From NCBI GenBank assembly GCA_009991955.1, contig JAACWS010000032.1, forward strand, positions 1 through 32,696: 32,696 nt of DNA. Direction: 5' to 3'. Made by a program: the position numbers and the translations under genes. The notes beneath the pieces are model-generated. The model was not told the origin of the DNA, made no database searches, and worked only from the letters and a program-made list of their open reading frames with translations. Below are positions 16,133-23,973 of the stretch, piece by piece; the first letter of the stretch is position 1, and the number at the start of each line of letters is the position of its first letter. Origin of the DNA: Spirochaetales bacterium (GTDB taxonomy: Bacteria; Spirochaetota; Spirochaetia; DSM-27196; Salinispiraceae).

Positions 16133-16878
16133 AGATTAGAAACGAGTCTTGTCAGCGGATTTTTGTTCACGGTTTTGGAATGAGGGGATTCTTTTGGGAT
16201 CTCTGGTTGATCGACTCTGCGTCTCGAGGAATCCTATCATTGGCACCTGACTTACAATTTGATACTCCTTTTCAAGGGGCCCAGATGTTAGTGAATCTCG
16301 TCGACCAGCAGTTTTCAGCTCACAAAAAACAAATTGTACTAATAGGACATAGTCTTGGCGGCATCCTTGTGGCCCTGGCGGCTCGATCGATTCCTCGAGA
16401 ACAATTACGGGCCCTCGTAATCATCGGTTCCCCCTTTGGTAGTCCTGGACGCTCAAGTCTGGACATTCTCATTCGATCGCTTATTCGAATACATCTGATT
16501 CCAGGATTTCTTATCCGGAATACGTTCTTTGGACCGAAGGTATCGAAAGAGTCCCAACAACTACTTTTTGACAAAGCCGTTCCCGAGTCTCAACAGCTGC
16601 TCAACATCGTTTCTGACAGCAGCTGGCTAAAAGACGAACTATTTCCGGAACCCATTCCGCTTCCAGTTCTGGGCATCACCAGTCCCTGGGACAAAATAGT
16701 ACCTCCTGCATCGTCTAGACACCTCATCGATGCCCTCGGAGGAACTTTTGTAGAACTTGGGGAAGAAATAAAAATGGGTCACAACGATCTAGCAGTACTG
16801 CCGGACACCGTGACCCATCTTTCAACCCTAATCGACGAATGGTTAGGATCTCAGGTGCCTACATTCCCTTCGGAATAA
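16129..16878 (+). CDS. alpha/beta hydrolase
   Basis: This 249-residue alpha/beta-hydrolase has an oxyanion segment IFVHGFGM near 11-18, nucleophile elbow GHSLGG (about residue 74-79), acid in SPWDKIVP and a catalytic His in MGHND, so the triad is complete. A mobile cap of about 70 residues lies between. No signal peptide is seen, so it is probably cytoplasmic. The substrate is unknown; an ester or lactone is likely. It starts with GTG overlapping the previous stop, so it forms a translationally coupled pair with the oxidoreductase. The last 20 bases overlap the opposite-strand TRAP gene. Confidence 0.88.
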   Translation: MKIRNESCQRIFVHGFGMRGFFWDLWLIDSASRGILSLAPDLQFDTPFQGAQMLVNLVDQQFSAHKKQIVLIGHSLGGILVALAARSIPREQLRALVIIGSPFGSPGRSSLDILIRSLIRIHLIPGFLIRNTFFGPKVSKESQQLLFDKAVPESQQLLNIVSDSSWLKDELFPEPIPLPVLGITSPWDKIVPPASSRHLIDALGGTFVELGEEIKMGHNDLAVLPDTVTHLSTLIDEWLGSQVPTFPSE

Positions 16879-18736
16879 ACAACGTCGACAGGGCGGGAAT
16901 ATAGGTAATCAAAAAGACAATAATGAGTTGTAAACCCAGAAATGGAAGCACGCTTTTATATACTTTTCCCAGTGGCTGATTGAATCGATAGCTCGATAAG
17001 AATAAATTCATACCTACCGGGGGCGTAATAAAACCGAGTCCTAAATTCGAGAGAAAAATCATCGCCAGATGGATCGGGTCGATTCCGAACTCGAGACCTA
17101 AAGGAAGAATTAGAGGCACCACAACAAAGAGGGCCGAAAAGAGGTCCATGAGACTTCCTACGACCAGCAAGGCAACGTTCAATAGTAACAAGAAAACTAA
17201 GGGACTGGTGACCGACGCAGTTACCCAGGCAGTGAGACTTTGAGGAATTCCCGCATCCACGATGTAACTCGACAAGCCTCGGGCAACCATCAAGATGATA
17301 AGCACACCTCCAACGATCCCTAAACTATTTTCTATCGCCTTAAGAAGACCTTTCGCATCTAATTCCTTGCGAATAATGACCTCAACGAGGATTGTATACA
17401 CGACCGTAAGAGCACTGGTCTCAACCAGCGTCGCAATTCCAGAAAAGTAAAGGGCGACAATGAGCACCGGAACCAAGAGTTCCCATACCCCCGCACCTAA
17501 CGAGAATTTCATTCGACGAAGATTAAATTTGTCCAACGGTACTTTGTGGACTATCGAATAATAGAGCCCGTACCCCCCCATTCCTAGAATGAATAGTAAT
17601 CCGGGCCCAAGACCAGCAAAAAATAGGGTATTTATTGGTATCTGACTTATCGAACCGTACAAAATGATAGCAAGACTTGGGGGAAACAACAGCCCTATAC
17701 TAGACGACGAGGTAATTATTCCTATACTGGTTTCTGAACTGAGTCGCCCGCTCCTCTGGAGAATAACGTGAAGAAGCCCTCCAAGTGCGAGGATAGTCAC
17801 CCCCGATGCTCCGGTAAAGGTAGTAAAAAAGGTGCTTACGATAACCGCAGAAAGGACCATACCCCCGGGTATCCATCCAACCGAACTCTTAAAAACCAAG
17901 ACAAGTCGCTTTCCAGCCTTACTTCCGGACAAAATATATCCGGCCAAGGTAAAGAGGGCGATAGCAGGAATTGCACTTCCTTGCAGCATCGATACCCCTT
18001 CGAGGGGAATAATTTCAGGGCCAATTCCATCCTTAGCAAATAGTAGAACCGCAAGTCCCCCCAAGACGACAAAAATAGGAATTCCTAAGATAACCGCTCC
18101 AACGAGCCCAATTGCGAAATAGGGCATCAGAGGAGGAACGAAGGTGTACCAAAGATCGGTAAAGGCAAAATATGCATCACCGATTTCTACATTCCAAGCG
18201 AAAAGAAGGTTCGTTATTCCCGGCAATGAAATAGAAAGACCAAAAACAATCCCTAGCAAACCAAAGGTAAATTCTGCCCGGGAAACAAAGGCGCCAAACC
18301 AACGGATAAGGATAACAAGAAAGGCCAGAGCAAGAAACCAACTATAAAATTGCTTAGGAAAAATCCCCCCCATTTCATCGGGAAGTATTGCAACGTAAAT
18401 GTACGAGACCGTCCCTATGAAAAAAGTAGTGGTAACTAGGGTTTCGAAAAAGGCCTTTATGCTCCCAAGGGTGCGCCTGGTTGTTAAATTAATCTTGTGG
18501 ATGTCCAATCCCATGGACAGGTGACTTGAGTTCGCCGAACTAATCATTGCGGCCAAGGCCGTTATAAGGAGCATGAGATGAGGAACGTGGGCGGATAGTC
18601 CGGGAATCGACCCGGTTGAAAAAAGTCGATATCCCGCATCTAAGGTTGGTATAAGAACAAGGATGCCGTAGGCGATTGTCGCGGTTCCTAACTCAACTTT
18701 TTTGAACCGAATCGAAAACCTTTCGAAGAACCCCAT
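16859..18736 (-). CDS. TRAP transporter fused small-large permease (DctQ-DctM)
   Basis: This 625-residue integral membrane protein fuses the four-helix Q subunit (about 1-170) to the M subunit (about 190-625) that forms the transport path. M-type blocks include FTLAGYILSGSKAG, TFTGASGVTILALGG, SSSSIGLLFPPSL and GLGFITPPVGMNLF. TRAP systems use sodium or proton gradients to import substrates delivered by the periplasmic P protein. The start lies two bases after the P-protein stop. Fused QM proteins occur in many TRAP systems, including that of T. pallidum. The 3' end overlaps the convergent hydrolase gene by 20 bases. Confidence 0.96.
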   Translation of the reverse strand: MGFFERFSIRFKKVELGTATIAYGILVLIPTLDAGYRLFSTGSIPGLSAHVPHLMLLITALAAMISSANSSHLSMGLDIHKINLTTRRTLGSIKAFFETLVTTTFFIGTVSYIYVAILPDEMGGIFPKQFYSWFLALAFLVILIRWFGAFVSRAEFTFGLLGIVFGLSISLPGITNLLFAWNVEIGDAYFAFTDLWYTFVPPLMPYFAIGLVGAVILGIPIFVVLGGLAVLLFAKDGIGPEIIPLEGVSMLQGSAIPAIALFTLAGYILSGSKAGKRLVLVFKSSVGWIPGGMVLSAVIVSTFFTTFTGASGVTILALGGLLHVILQRSGRLSSETSIGIITSSSSIGLLFPPSLAIILYGSISQIPINTLFFAGLGPGLLFILGMGGYGLYYSIVHKVPLDKFNLRRMKFSLGAGVWELLVPVLIVALYFSGIATLVETSALTVVYTILVEVIIRKELDAKGLLKAIENSLGIVGGVLIILMVARGLSSYIVDAGIPQSLTAWVTASVTSPLVFLLLLNVALLVVGSLMDLFSALFVVVPLILPLGLEFGIDPIHLAMIFLSNLGLGFITPPVGMNLFLSSYRFNQPLGKVYKSVLPFLGLQLIIVFLITYIPALSTLFIPKGM

Positions 18737-18738
18737 GT

Positions 18739-19728
18739 CTATCTTCTTTGACCTAAAATCCGTTGTGCCTCCCGGTAAATTTCTCGATTGAAGACCGACC
18801 CCAGGGCTAATTCGTTTCCTTGTTCAAACACTTCTTCCCATTGAGCCTTTTCGCTATCGGTCAGGATTGTTTTACGCAGACCAAATCGCTCCATGGTGGC
18901 TATAGCCTGATTCTCGAGACTTCGAATTGAGCTTCCGATTTCTTCTCCAATTTCTTGGGCTACCGCAATCATTTGGTCTTTAAACTGCGCTGGAACCTGT
19001 CGCCATGTTCGGCTGTCGATAATAATCGCCCCAAGGAAGGGCGAAATATCGAGCTCGAGCATGTAAGGGGCAACCGCAAACCACTGAAAACCCGCCGCAC
19101 CTATGGGGGAATAGAGAAACGCGTCTACCAAGCCACTATTCAAAGAAGTAAGCACTTCGTTTGTGCCAACCGGCACACCCAAAAAACCCATTCGAGAAAG
19201 AGCCGTTGTCATTCCCTCGTCCGATGGACTTAGGGAAAGTCGAGCCCTCCTCAGCTGGTCGGGGGTTCGAATTTCATTTTTTGAAAAAAGTTTGACCCAT
19301 CCGGCTTGGCTCCAGGCCATAACCTCGACGTTTTGTTCGTTCAGGTATTCGTCGAAGGTCTCTTGCATTTCTTCTAATAAATATCCGAGTTCCTCATCAT
19401 TTCGAACCAGACGGGGGCTACTAAGGGTCAGAACCGCATCGGAAAGGAGATTTATACCCTGAGATGTCAACGCAAGCCCTTGAACTTGATTAATACGCAT
19501 TTTGCGGATGGAGTCCTCTTCTGAACCGGCAATGCCTCCAAAAAAGAAACTTACCCTTACACGACCATTGGTTATTCGACTCCATTCGGCAGCCATTTGT
19601 CGAAGACCATCTCCCCATGGGGAATTTTCTGGTGCAATTGTGGCAATTTTAATATTTTGTCCAAAAGCAAGTCCACTAGCCACCATAAATACCAGTACAA
19701 CCCAGACGATTTTCTTCCATCGATTCAT
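18739..19728 (-). CDS. TRAP transporter periplasmic binding protein (DctP / TatP type)
   Basis: This 329-residue protein has a signal peptide (KKIVWVVLVFMVASGLAFG, cleavage before Gln24) and the P-protein fold (KIATIAPENSPWGDG at the mature N-terminus). The Arg that binds the substrate carboxylate in most P proteins, expected in the KxR-type segment after TPDQL, aligns with Ser165 (ARLSLSPS). The ligand is therefore probably not a simple organic acid and may be hydrophobic, as has been proposed for the T. pallidum protein paired with TatT. AGGAG is nine bases from the ATG. It lies between tatT and the permease. Confidence 0.93.
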   Translation of the reverse strand: MNRWKKIVWVVLVFMVASGLAFGQNIKIATIAPENSPWGDGLRQMAAEWSRITNGRVRVSFFFGGIAGSEEDSIRKMRINQVQGLALTSQGINLLSDAVLTLSSPRLVRNDEELGYLLEEMQETFDEYLNEQNVEVMAWSQAGWVKLFSKNEIRTPDQLRRARLSLSPSDEGMTTALSRMGFLGVPVGTNEVLTSLNSGLVDAFLYSPIGAAGFQWFAVAPYMLELDISPFLGAIIIDSRTWRQVPAQFKDQMIAVAQEIGEEIGSSIRSLENQAIATMERFGLRKTILTDSEKAQWEEVFEQGNELALGSVFNREIYREAQRILGQRR

Positions 19729-19740
19729 GCAGAAGTTCTC

Positions 19741-20691
19741 CTATTCAAGTTCGAGAAAAAGAAATTCTTCGTTTTCTTTGAGCCATCGTGCTTTCCTCAA
19801 ATTGATTGTATTCAACAATAGCTGGTCGGGATAGTCTTCGATTTCTATCTCATTTGCCTTCGCTAACATATCGCGAAACAGAGGATAATTCTGCTTTGGT
19901 ACTCCAACGCTCTGAGCTAAAGCCACGTAAGGCCCCACACTTCGCTCACCTCTTAACTCTACAACCCGATTAAAATGATATTCAACTTTGGTTGGGTCTC
20001 CACCGTATCCCTGAGGAACCACCCCATGGAAGGTAATAAGAAACTCATCCAAAGTCCTATCGTCGTATTCTGGATCGATTTCATAGGCCTTCAACAACAA
20101 GTCGGCGGCAGCTTTCACGTTTATGGCCAAATTGACATCGAAATTGTCGAGACTAAAAGCTCCAAACCATCCAGCTCCTAGCCAATATAGGTACGGTACG
20201 TCTTCTTTCGTAAACTTCTCGAGAAAGGGTTCGAGTTTTCCCTCAAAAGCAGCTTGGGTAAAACCAGGATATTTCAGTTCTACACCCTGCATTACCATGT
20301 CTCTACCCCGGAGATACAGTTGTTTTGCTCTCATCCGGGCAGCGAACTGGGCCTCGAATTCATCAAAGGGAAGAATTTCTGCGGGCCCCCAAACGAAGGC
20401 ATTGGCGTACATTACAAAAAGGCTACCGGTAGTTAAAATGAGTGGCCGATTTTCGGGGTCCATTTCTAAAATGAGTTCATAGAGCTTAATCGTAAATGGA
20501 AGAGCATCACCGACTAATTCTGGATCATTATCTCGCATGAAGGCATTTCCCGATGTACCAGTTCCAGCCAAGGTGTCTGCGATCATGCCCACAGCGATTT
20601 TCTGTATTGAACAACTACCAAGGAAAACGACAAGAAGGGACAGTACCCCAACCCGCGCCAATAAAGAAATCCGTAATGTATACCTTTTCAA
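19741..20691 (-). CDS. TatT-type TPR lipoprotein of a TRAP system
   Basis: This 316-residue lipoprotein has signal peptide and lipobox LGSC with Cys27. The mature part is helical with TPR-like units and the TatT pattern (LYELILEMDPENRPLILTTG, then AADLLLKAYEIDPEYDDRTLDEF). In T. pallidum the homologous lipoprotein forms a complex with the P protein and is thought to help deliver ligand; that is family knowledge. It starts with TTG at 20691, overlapping the yidD stop (TTGA), with GGGGAG nine bases upstream. The gene sits 12 bases ahead of dctP, as expected for the operon. Confidence 0.9.
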   Translation of the reverse strand: MKRYTLRISLLARVGVLSLLVVFLGSCSIQKIAVGMIADTLAGTGTSGNAFMRDNDPELVGDALPFTIKLYELILEMDPENRPLILTTGSLFVMYANAFVWGPAEILPFDEFEAQFAARMRAKQLYLRGRDMVMQGVELKYPGFTQAAFEGKLEPFLEKFTKEDVPYLYWLGAGWFGAFSLDNFDVNLAINVKAAADLLLKAYEIDPEYDDRTLDEFLITFHGVVPQGYGGDPTKVEYHFNRVVELRGERSVGPYVALAQSVGVPKQNYPLFRDMLAKANEIEIEDYPDQLLLNTINLRKARWLKENEEFLFLELE

Positions 20692-21014
20692 TTGATTTTT
20701 CTCCCCGAGTTCGAACTGTGGGTCGTCTTTTTTTTTCTAGGATAGAAAATTTTATAATTCATGTATACCCTTTTAAAGGTAAAAAATCGAGGTACCGGGT
20801 CAAACCCACCTTGAAATAGGCCGTGACACCGAAATACCCTGGCTGCTGACAAGAGGGTACCGCGGACTACACCAAACCGTAGAACCGATTCTATTCCGTA
20901 GCTACTACAGCTGGGGTAATAGATACATCGCTTAGGAATAAGAGGAGAAATAAGTTTTTTATATCCGTAGAGAGGAGCAACCCATAAAAAACGAACTATC
21001 CTTGAAAGCAACAA
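20688..21014 (-). CDS. yidD: membrane protein insertion efficiency factor YidD
   Basis: YidD (108 residues) assists YidC in inserting inner-membrane proteins. The family core is clear: LYGYKKLISPLIPKRCIYYPSCS, shortened here to YKKLISPLIP and CIYYPSCSSYG, then RCHGLFQGGFDPVP. Three conserved cysteines are kept. The C-terminal tail is basic. The reading begins with several TTG codons; TTG at 21014 has AAGGAG at eight bases and is preferred over TTG 21020, which is two bases away. The gene is normally next to rnpA/rpmH, but here it heads the TRAP operon and overlaps tatT by four bases. Confidence 0.92.
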   Translation of the reverse strand: MLLSRIVRFLWVAPLYGYKKLISPLIPKRCIYYPSCSSYGIESVLRFGVVRGTLLSAARVFRCHGLFQGGFDPVPRFFTFKRVYMNYKIFYPRKKKTTHSSNSGRKIN

Positions 21015-21116
21015 CTGCAAATCTCCTTTTAAGAAGGCGAGGAGTTCCCCTATCCATTTCGTGGAAGCCCATCGGTGGGGTACCTCTCAAATCTATTATT
21101 CTGGCCTCGTTGGTCA

Positions 21117-21146
21117 TTGAACCGCGATGACGTAAAAGCGTAGGAT
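21117..21146 (+). promoter_or_regulatory. possible promoter for the esterase gene
   Basis: TTGAAC (21117-21122), an 18-base spacer and TAGGAT (21141-21146), each four of six to consensus, would give a leader of about 64 bases before the ATG at 21217. No better pair is seen in the 200-base divergent region, which otherwise shows nothing distinct. Confidence 0.25.
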
Positions 21147-21216
21147 ACTCTAGAATCGAGTTTTATAGACTTGTCCATAGTACTTATTCTCGAATTAAAT
21201 ATCCAGGAGTTTATTG

Positions 21217-21909
21217 ATGAATATCTTTTCCTCAAATCTAAGCGGAGTAGACGGCGAACCGAACCAACCTCTGGTGGTTGTCTTTCACGGTTGGGGAGCC
21301 TCGATGTACGACCTATGGGGTATAGCTCAATTTTTTCCTACAAATTGGAGCTGGCGGTTCGTACACGGACCGTTAAGTCTGGGTAGTGGGTCGGCAGGCT
21401 GGTTTCCCCGAAACCTTCGAATATTTGAAAGCCAAGATCCTATGGACTATTTTCATAATTTACCCCGGGAGCTGAAGGACGAATTGAGAATAATCGGATC
21501 CTATGTTAGCCAGATCTTAGAAAACGATTTGAAGGAAGACCGACCGATTATCCTTGCGGGATTTAGCCAGGGAGCAATTACCGCCCTCGGACTGACCTTC
21601 TATTCGATTCTCCCAATTCATCCTTCTTTAGTCTTGGCTTTTAGCCCAACCCTATGGGAGGGTCTACTCGAAGACCTGGAAAGAAAAGGGAAGGACGAAT
21701 TACCTCCGATGTTTATGTCCCATGGACGACAAGATCCGGTACTCCCTTATGGAGTAACGGAAAAATTAGCCAAGACTATCTCACAGCGAAACGATAATTT
21801 CGAATTCTATCCTTTTACTGGCTCCCACGAAATTCCACCCGATGCCCTCGCAAGAGCCGGGAATTTTTGCTCTACCTATTTAGCGTCGTATAAGATTGGA
21901 AAGTCGTAG
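21217..21909 (+). CDS. phospholipase/carboxylesterase-family hydrolase
   Basis: This 230-residue serine esterase of the carboxylesterase/acyl-protein thioesterase type has an oxyanion region VVFHGWGAS, nucleophile GFSQG near residue 115-119, acid in SHGRQDPVLPY and His in GSHEIP. No signal peptide is present, so it is cytoplasmic. Natural substrates in this family are short acyl esters or thioesters; the one here is unknown. AGGAG at 21205-21209 is seven bases from the ATG at 21217, better than the TTG at 21214. Its last 30 bases overlap the opposite-strand exported protein gene. Confidence 0.9.
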   Translation: MNIFSSNLSGVDGEPNQPLVVVFHGWGASMYDLWGIAQFFPTNWSWRFVHGPLSLGSGSAGWFPRNLRIFESQDPMDYFHNLPRELKDELRIIGSYVSQILENDLKEDRPIILAGFSQGAITALGLTFYSILPIHPSLVLAFSPTLWEGLLEDLERKGKDELPPMFMSHGRQDPVLPYGVTEKLAKTISQRNDNFEFYPFTGSHEIPPDALARAGNFCSTYLASYKIGKS

Positions 21910-22587
21910 AGCAACCGTTGATCCTACCGAAAACTCGAAGCGATCGTTAAAAAGTTGGTCTCTACCGTCGACCGCAAGTAAATCATAGAGCTGACCTTTC
22001 TGATCGCCCACTTTATATGGCACGATAATTTCTACCCTATCACCCGGTCCGAGTACCGACCCATCGGACAAAACATCGAATCCCCAAAGAGAAAAGCTTT
22101 GAGGGGAAAGGAAAAGAAACCATATTTCTATTGGACTATCGTTTATAAACTCGACGGAAATTTCTTCAAATTTCGGTAGAAGCTCCGCCGAAACCCGATG
22201 TCTAGGCTCTAGTAGAATAAGTCCTTCTTCCCGATTGCATACTTGAAAAGACCTCATACTGTAGCCGTTACCTTGACTATCAAAAGCAAGAAAATCAAAA
22301 AGACCGCAGGTATCGGGATAATGGATGTAGAAACTCAAAGCCTGCCCATAGGCCAAGGATTTTTTTAATGTGAGAACATTCGGACCCCAGACCGGTTCTC
22401 TAGTACCTTGGTAGGTTGGTGACCAGTAAAATCGAGTAAGCTCTAAACCAGTTTCATTTACTAGGGTAACACGATTTAGTTCTTGAGGAATCCCAGAAAA
22501 CAAGGGCCAAGAAATAGCAATTAAGAAGCTGATGTTTACGACAAAGAGCTTTCCAAACCAGGGTTGGCGTTCTTGGCCATTATTCAT
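21880..22587 (-). CDS. exported protein with an internal duplication
   Basis: This 235-residue protein has a basic start and one hydrophobic segment (LFVVNISFLIAISWPLF, about 14-30) acting as a signal peptide or anchor. The rest is two similar beta-rich units: about 38-110 (TLVNETGLELTRFYWSP, then LSFYIHYPD, then FDFLAFDSQG) and about 142-220 (EFINDSPIEIWFLFLSP, then VEIIVPYK, then YDLLAVDGRD). I do not recognise the family. The start overlaps the SanA-like gene by eight bases, so it closes the four-gene envelope cluster. A periplasmic binding or scaffold role is possible but unproven. Confidence 0.75.
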   Translation of the reverse strand: MNNGQERQPWFGKLFVVNISFLIAISWPLFSGIPQELNRVTLVNETGLELTRFYWSPTYQGTREPVWGPNVLTLKKSLAYGQALSFYIHYPDTCGLFDFLAFDSQGNGYSMRSFQVCNREEGLILLEPRHRVSAELLPKFEEISVEFINDSPIEIWFLFLSPQSFSLWGFDVLSDGSVLGPGDRVEIIVPYKVGDQKGQLYDLLAVDGRDQLFNDRFEFSVGSTVALRLSNLIRR

Positions 22588-23197
22588 AGAAACCTTGCCA
22601 TCGATAGATGAGAATATCGAGAAACGCCTTTACCCTGGCCAGACTTTCGCGAATGCCCATACTAATTCCTGCAGAGCCTCCTATATTTGGTATCCCATAG
22701 GCCTCCGCGTTCAACCCAAGAGTGTCTGCAATGAAAAGTGCCCTGAAACTATGGAATTCTTGGGTCACAATAATAAAGGACTCGGAACCGTAAACTTGCC
22801 CCATTTTATAAATGGATTGAAAGGTATCGTCTCCCTCTCCATCCTCAATGATAGAGGTCTCGGGGATTCCAAAACTCAGGAGCGCTTCTTTCATAGCCCC
22901 GGGTTCGCTGTAAAACGGCAGGTCTTCCGATCCACTTGCCACTACTTGTCTAATTTTTTCCTTTTCGAACAAATCTACTACCGCACGAATTCGCCCTTCG
23001 AAAAATGGATTGGGTCGTCCAGACCGCATACGAGGACTTGTTCCTAGTAACAACGCACTATTGTGAACCAGCAGGGAGTCAATATCTTTGTATATCTTCG
23101 GGCGTTGACTCGATACTATAAAAAAGTTGGGGATAACGAAAATCGCTATCCCCACAATGCCTATCCACAAGAGAAATTTGCTGACGAACTTTGCCAT
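22580..23197 (-). CDS. sanA: SanA/ElyC/YdcF-family (DUF218) membrane protein
   Basis: This 205-residue protein has one N-terminal membrane helix (about 8-28) followed by a DUF218 domain in the periplasm. The match to E. coli SanA is close: ALLLGTSPRMRSGRPNPFF, VVASGSE, then FIIVTQEFHSFRALFIA. SanA-type proteins affect envelope barrier function (vancomycin resistance at high temperature in E. coli), but the reaction is not settled. The frame is open to 23302, but ATG 23197 is preferred because it begins just before the membrane helix and lies 34 bases after the HEAT gene stop. Only a weak ribosome binding site is seen. Confidence 0.9.
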   Translation of the reverse strand: MAKFVSKFLLWIGIVGIAIFVIPNFFIVSSQRPKIYKDIDSLLVHNSALLLGTSPRMRSGRPNPFFEGRIRAVVDLFEKEKIRQVVASGSEDLPFYSEPGAMKEALLSFGIPETSIIEDGEGDDTFQSIYKMGQVYGSESFIIVTQEFHSFRALFIADTLGLNAEAYGIPNIGGSAGISMGIRESLARVKAFLDILIYRWQGFYE

Positions 23198-23231
23198 CCG
23201 TCCGGGGCCTTGCTTTCCGCTAGGTCTGATA

Positions 23232-23939
23232 CTAATTCCGAAGGTTAGAAAGAATATCGAGGGCTTTGGCCTTAACGATATCGATATAGTTGCCCGAGAC
23301 AACTTCGATTAATACTTGGAGTATATCTGGTCGAGCAATACCATCTCCTGCCCCTGCAAGTTTTTCAAGGGCAAGAAGAGTTGAGTAAGCAAGATTATTA
23401 TCGGGGCTCACCTGATAATTATTCCGGCGGAGTACCGCTACAATTCGTGCCGTAACCTCGGGATCGTTGATCCCAATTTGCCCAAGAGCGAAGACTGCCT
23501 CGGACAGAACCATTGGTTCTGGATCGTCGGCCATCATTTTGAGCAAAATTGTTTTAGATCCTTCGCCACCAATTTCGCCTAATAGATTCGCTGACTGGCG
23601 TCTTACTTCGGGGTAATTATTGACCACCGACCCTCCCTGCCGCACCACTCGATACACTCCTTCTCCGGCAAGAGAATCGAGAACCGCCAATACTGACGCA
23701 TCTTCGGCAGATGTTCGTCCCGAGTTAATCATGCCCCGAATCGCTTGAAGGGATAGAAGTTTGCTATCCCTGTCTTCGGCCAATGCTTGACTACGAATAA
23801 TCTGAATTTCGATGTCTTGGCTTAGAAAAAGCTCTTCAATCGTCAACGGCCGTTGGGTTTCCCTGGCCTCTTCACTCTGGCTGAATCCAAATGTAGGAAT
23901 AAGCAGCAGGACAACCACGATGCCAAATACTACCTTCAT
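23232..23939 (-). CDS. exported HEAT-repeat protein
   Basis: This 235-residue protein has a signal peptide (FGIVVVLLLIPTFGFS) and then a run of paired helices with HEAT/PBS-lyase-type repeat character (EVRRQSANLLGEIGGEG, VLSEAVFALGQIGIND, YSTLLALEKLAGAGDG, KAKALDILSNL). These form a curved scaffold for protein contacts. It is probably periplasmic. GGAG lies about seven bases from the ATG. It sits 34 bases after the repeat lipoprotein gene and just before the SanA-like gene, so an envelope scaffold role is likely but not shown. Confidence 0.88.
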   Translation of the reverse strand: MKVVFGIVVVLLLIPTFGFSQSEEARETQRPLTIEELFLSQDIEIQIIRSQALAEDRDSKLLSLQAIRGMINSGRTSAEDASVLAVLDSLAGEGVYRVVRQGGSVVNNYPEVRRQSANLLGEIGGEGSKTILLKMMADDPEPMVLSEAVFALGQIGINDPEVTARIVAVLRRNNYQVSPDNNLAYSTLLALEKLAGAGDGIARPDILQVLIEVVSGNYIDIVKAKALDILSNLRN

Positions 23940-23973
23940 TCTTTGCTCCTTTTATTCGACACCTAATTCTACC

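Noticed and set aside
20959-21117. A 52-codon minus-strand frame starting at ATG 21117 and overlapping the start of yidD
   Set aside because: No ribosome binding site, no similarity I recognise, and more than a third overlaps yidD in another frame.
21015-21216. Small RNA (SRP or 6S type) in the divergent yidD-esterase gap
   Set aside because: The conserved SRP core sequence is absent on both strands and no long stem is evident.
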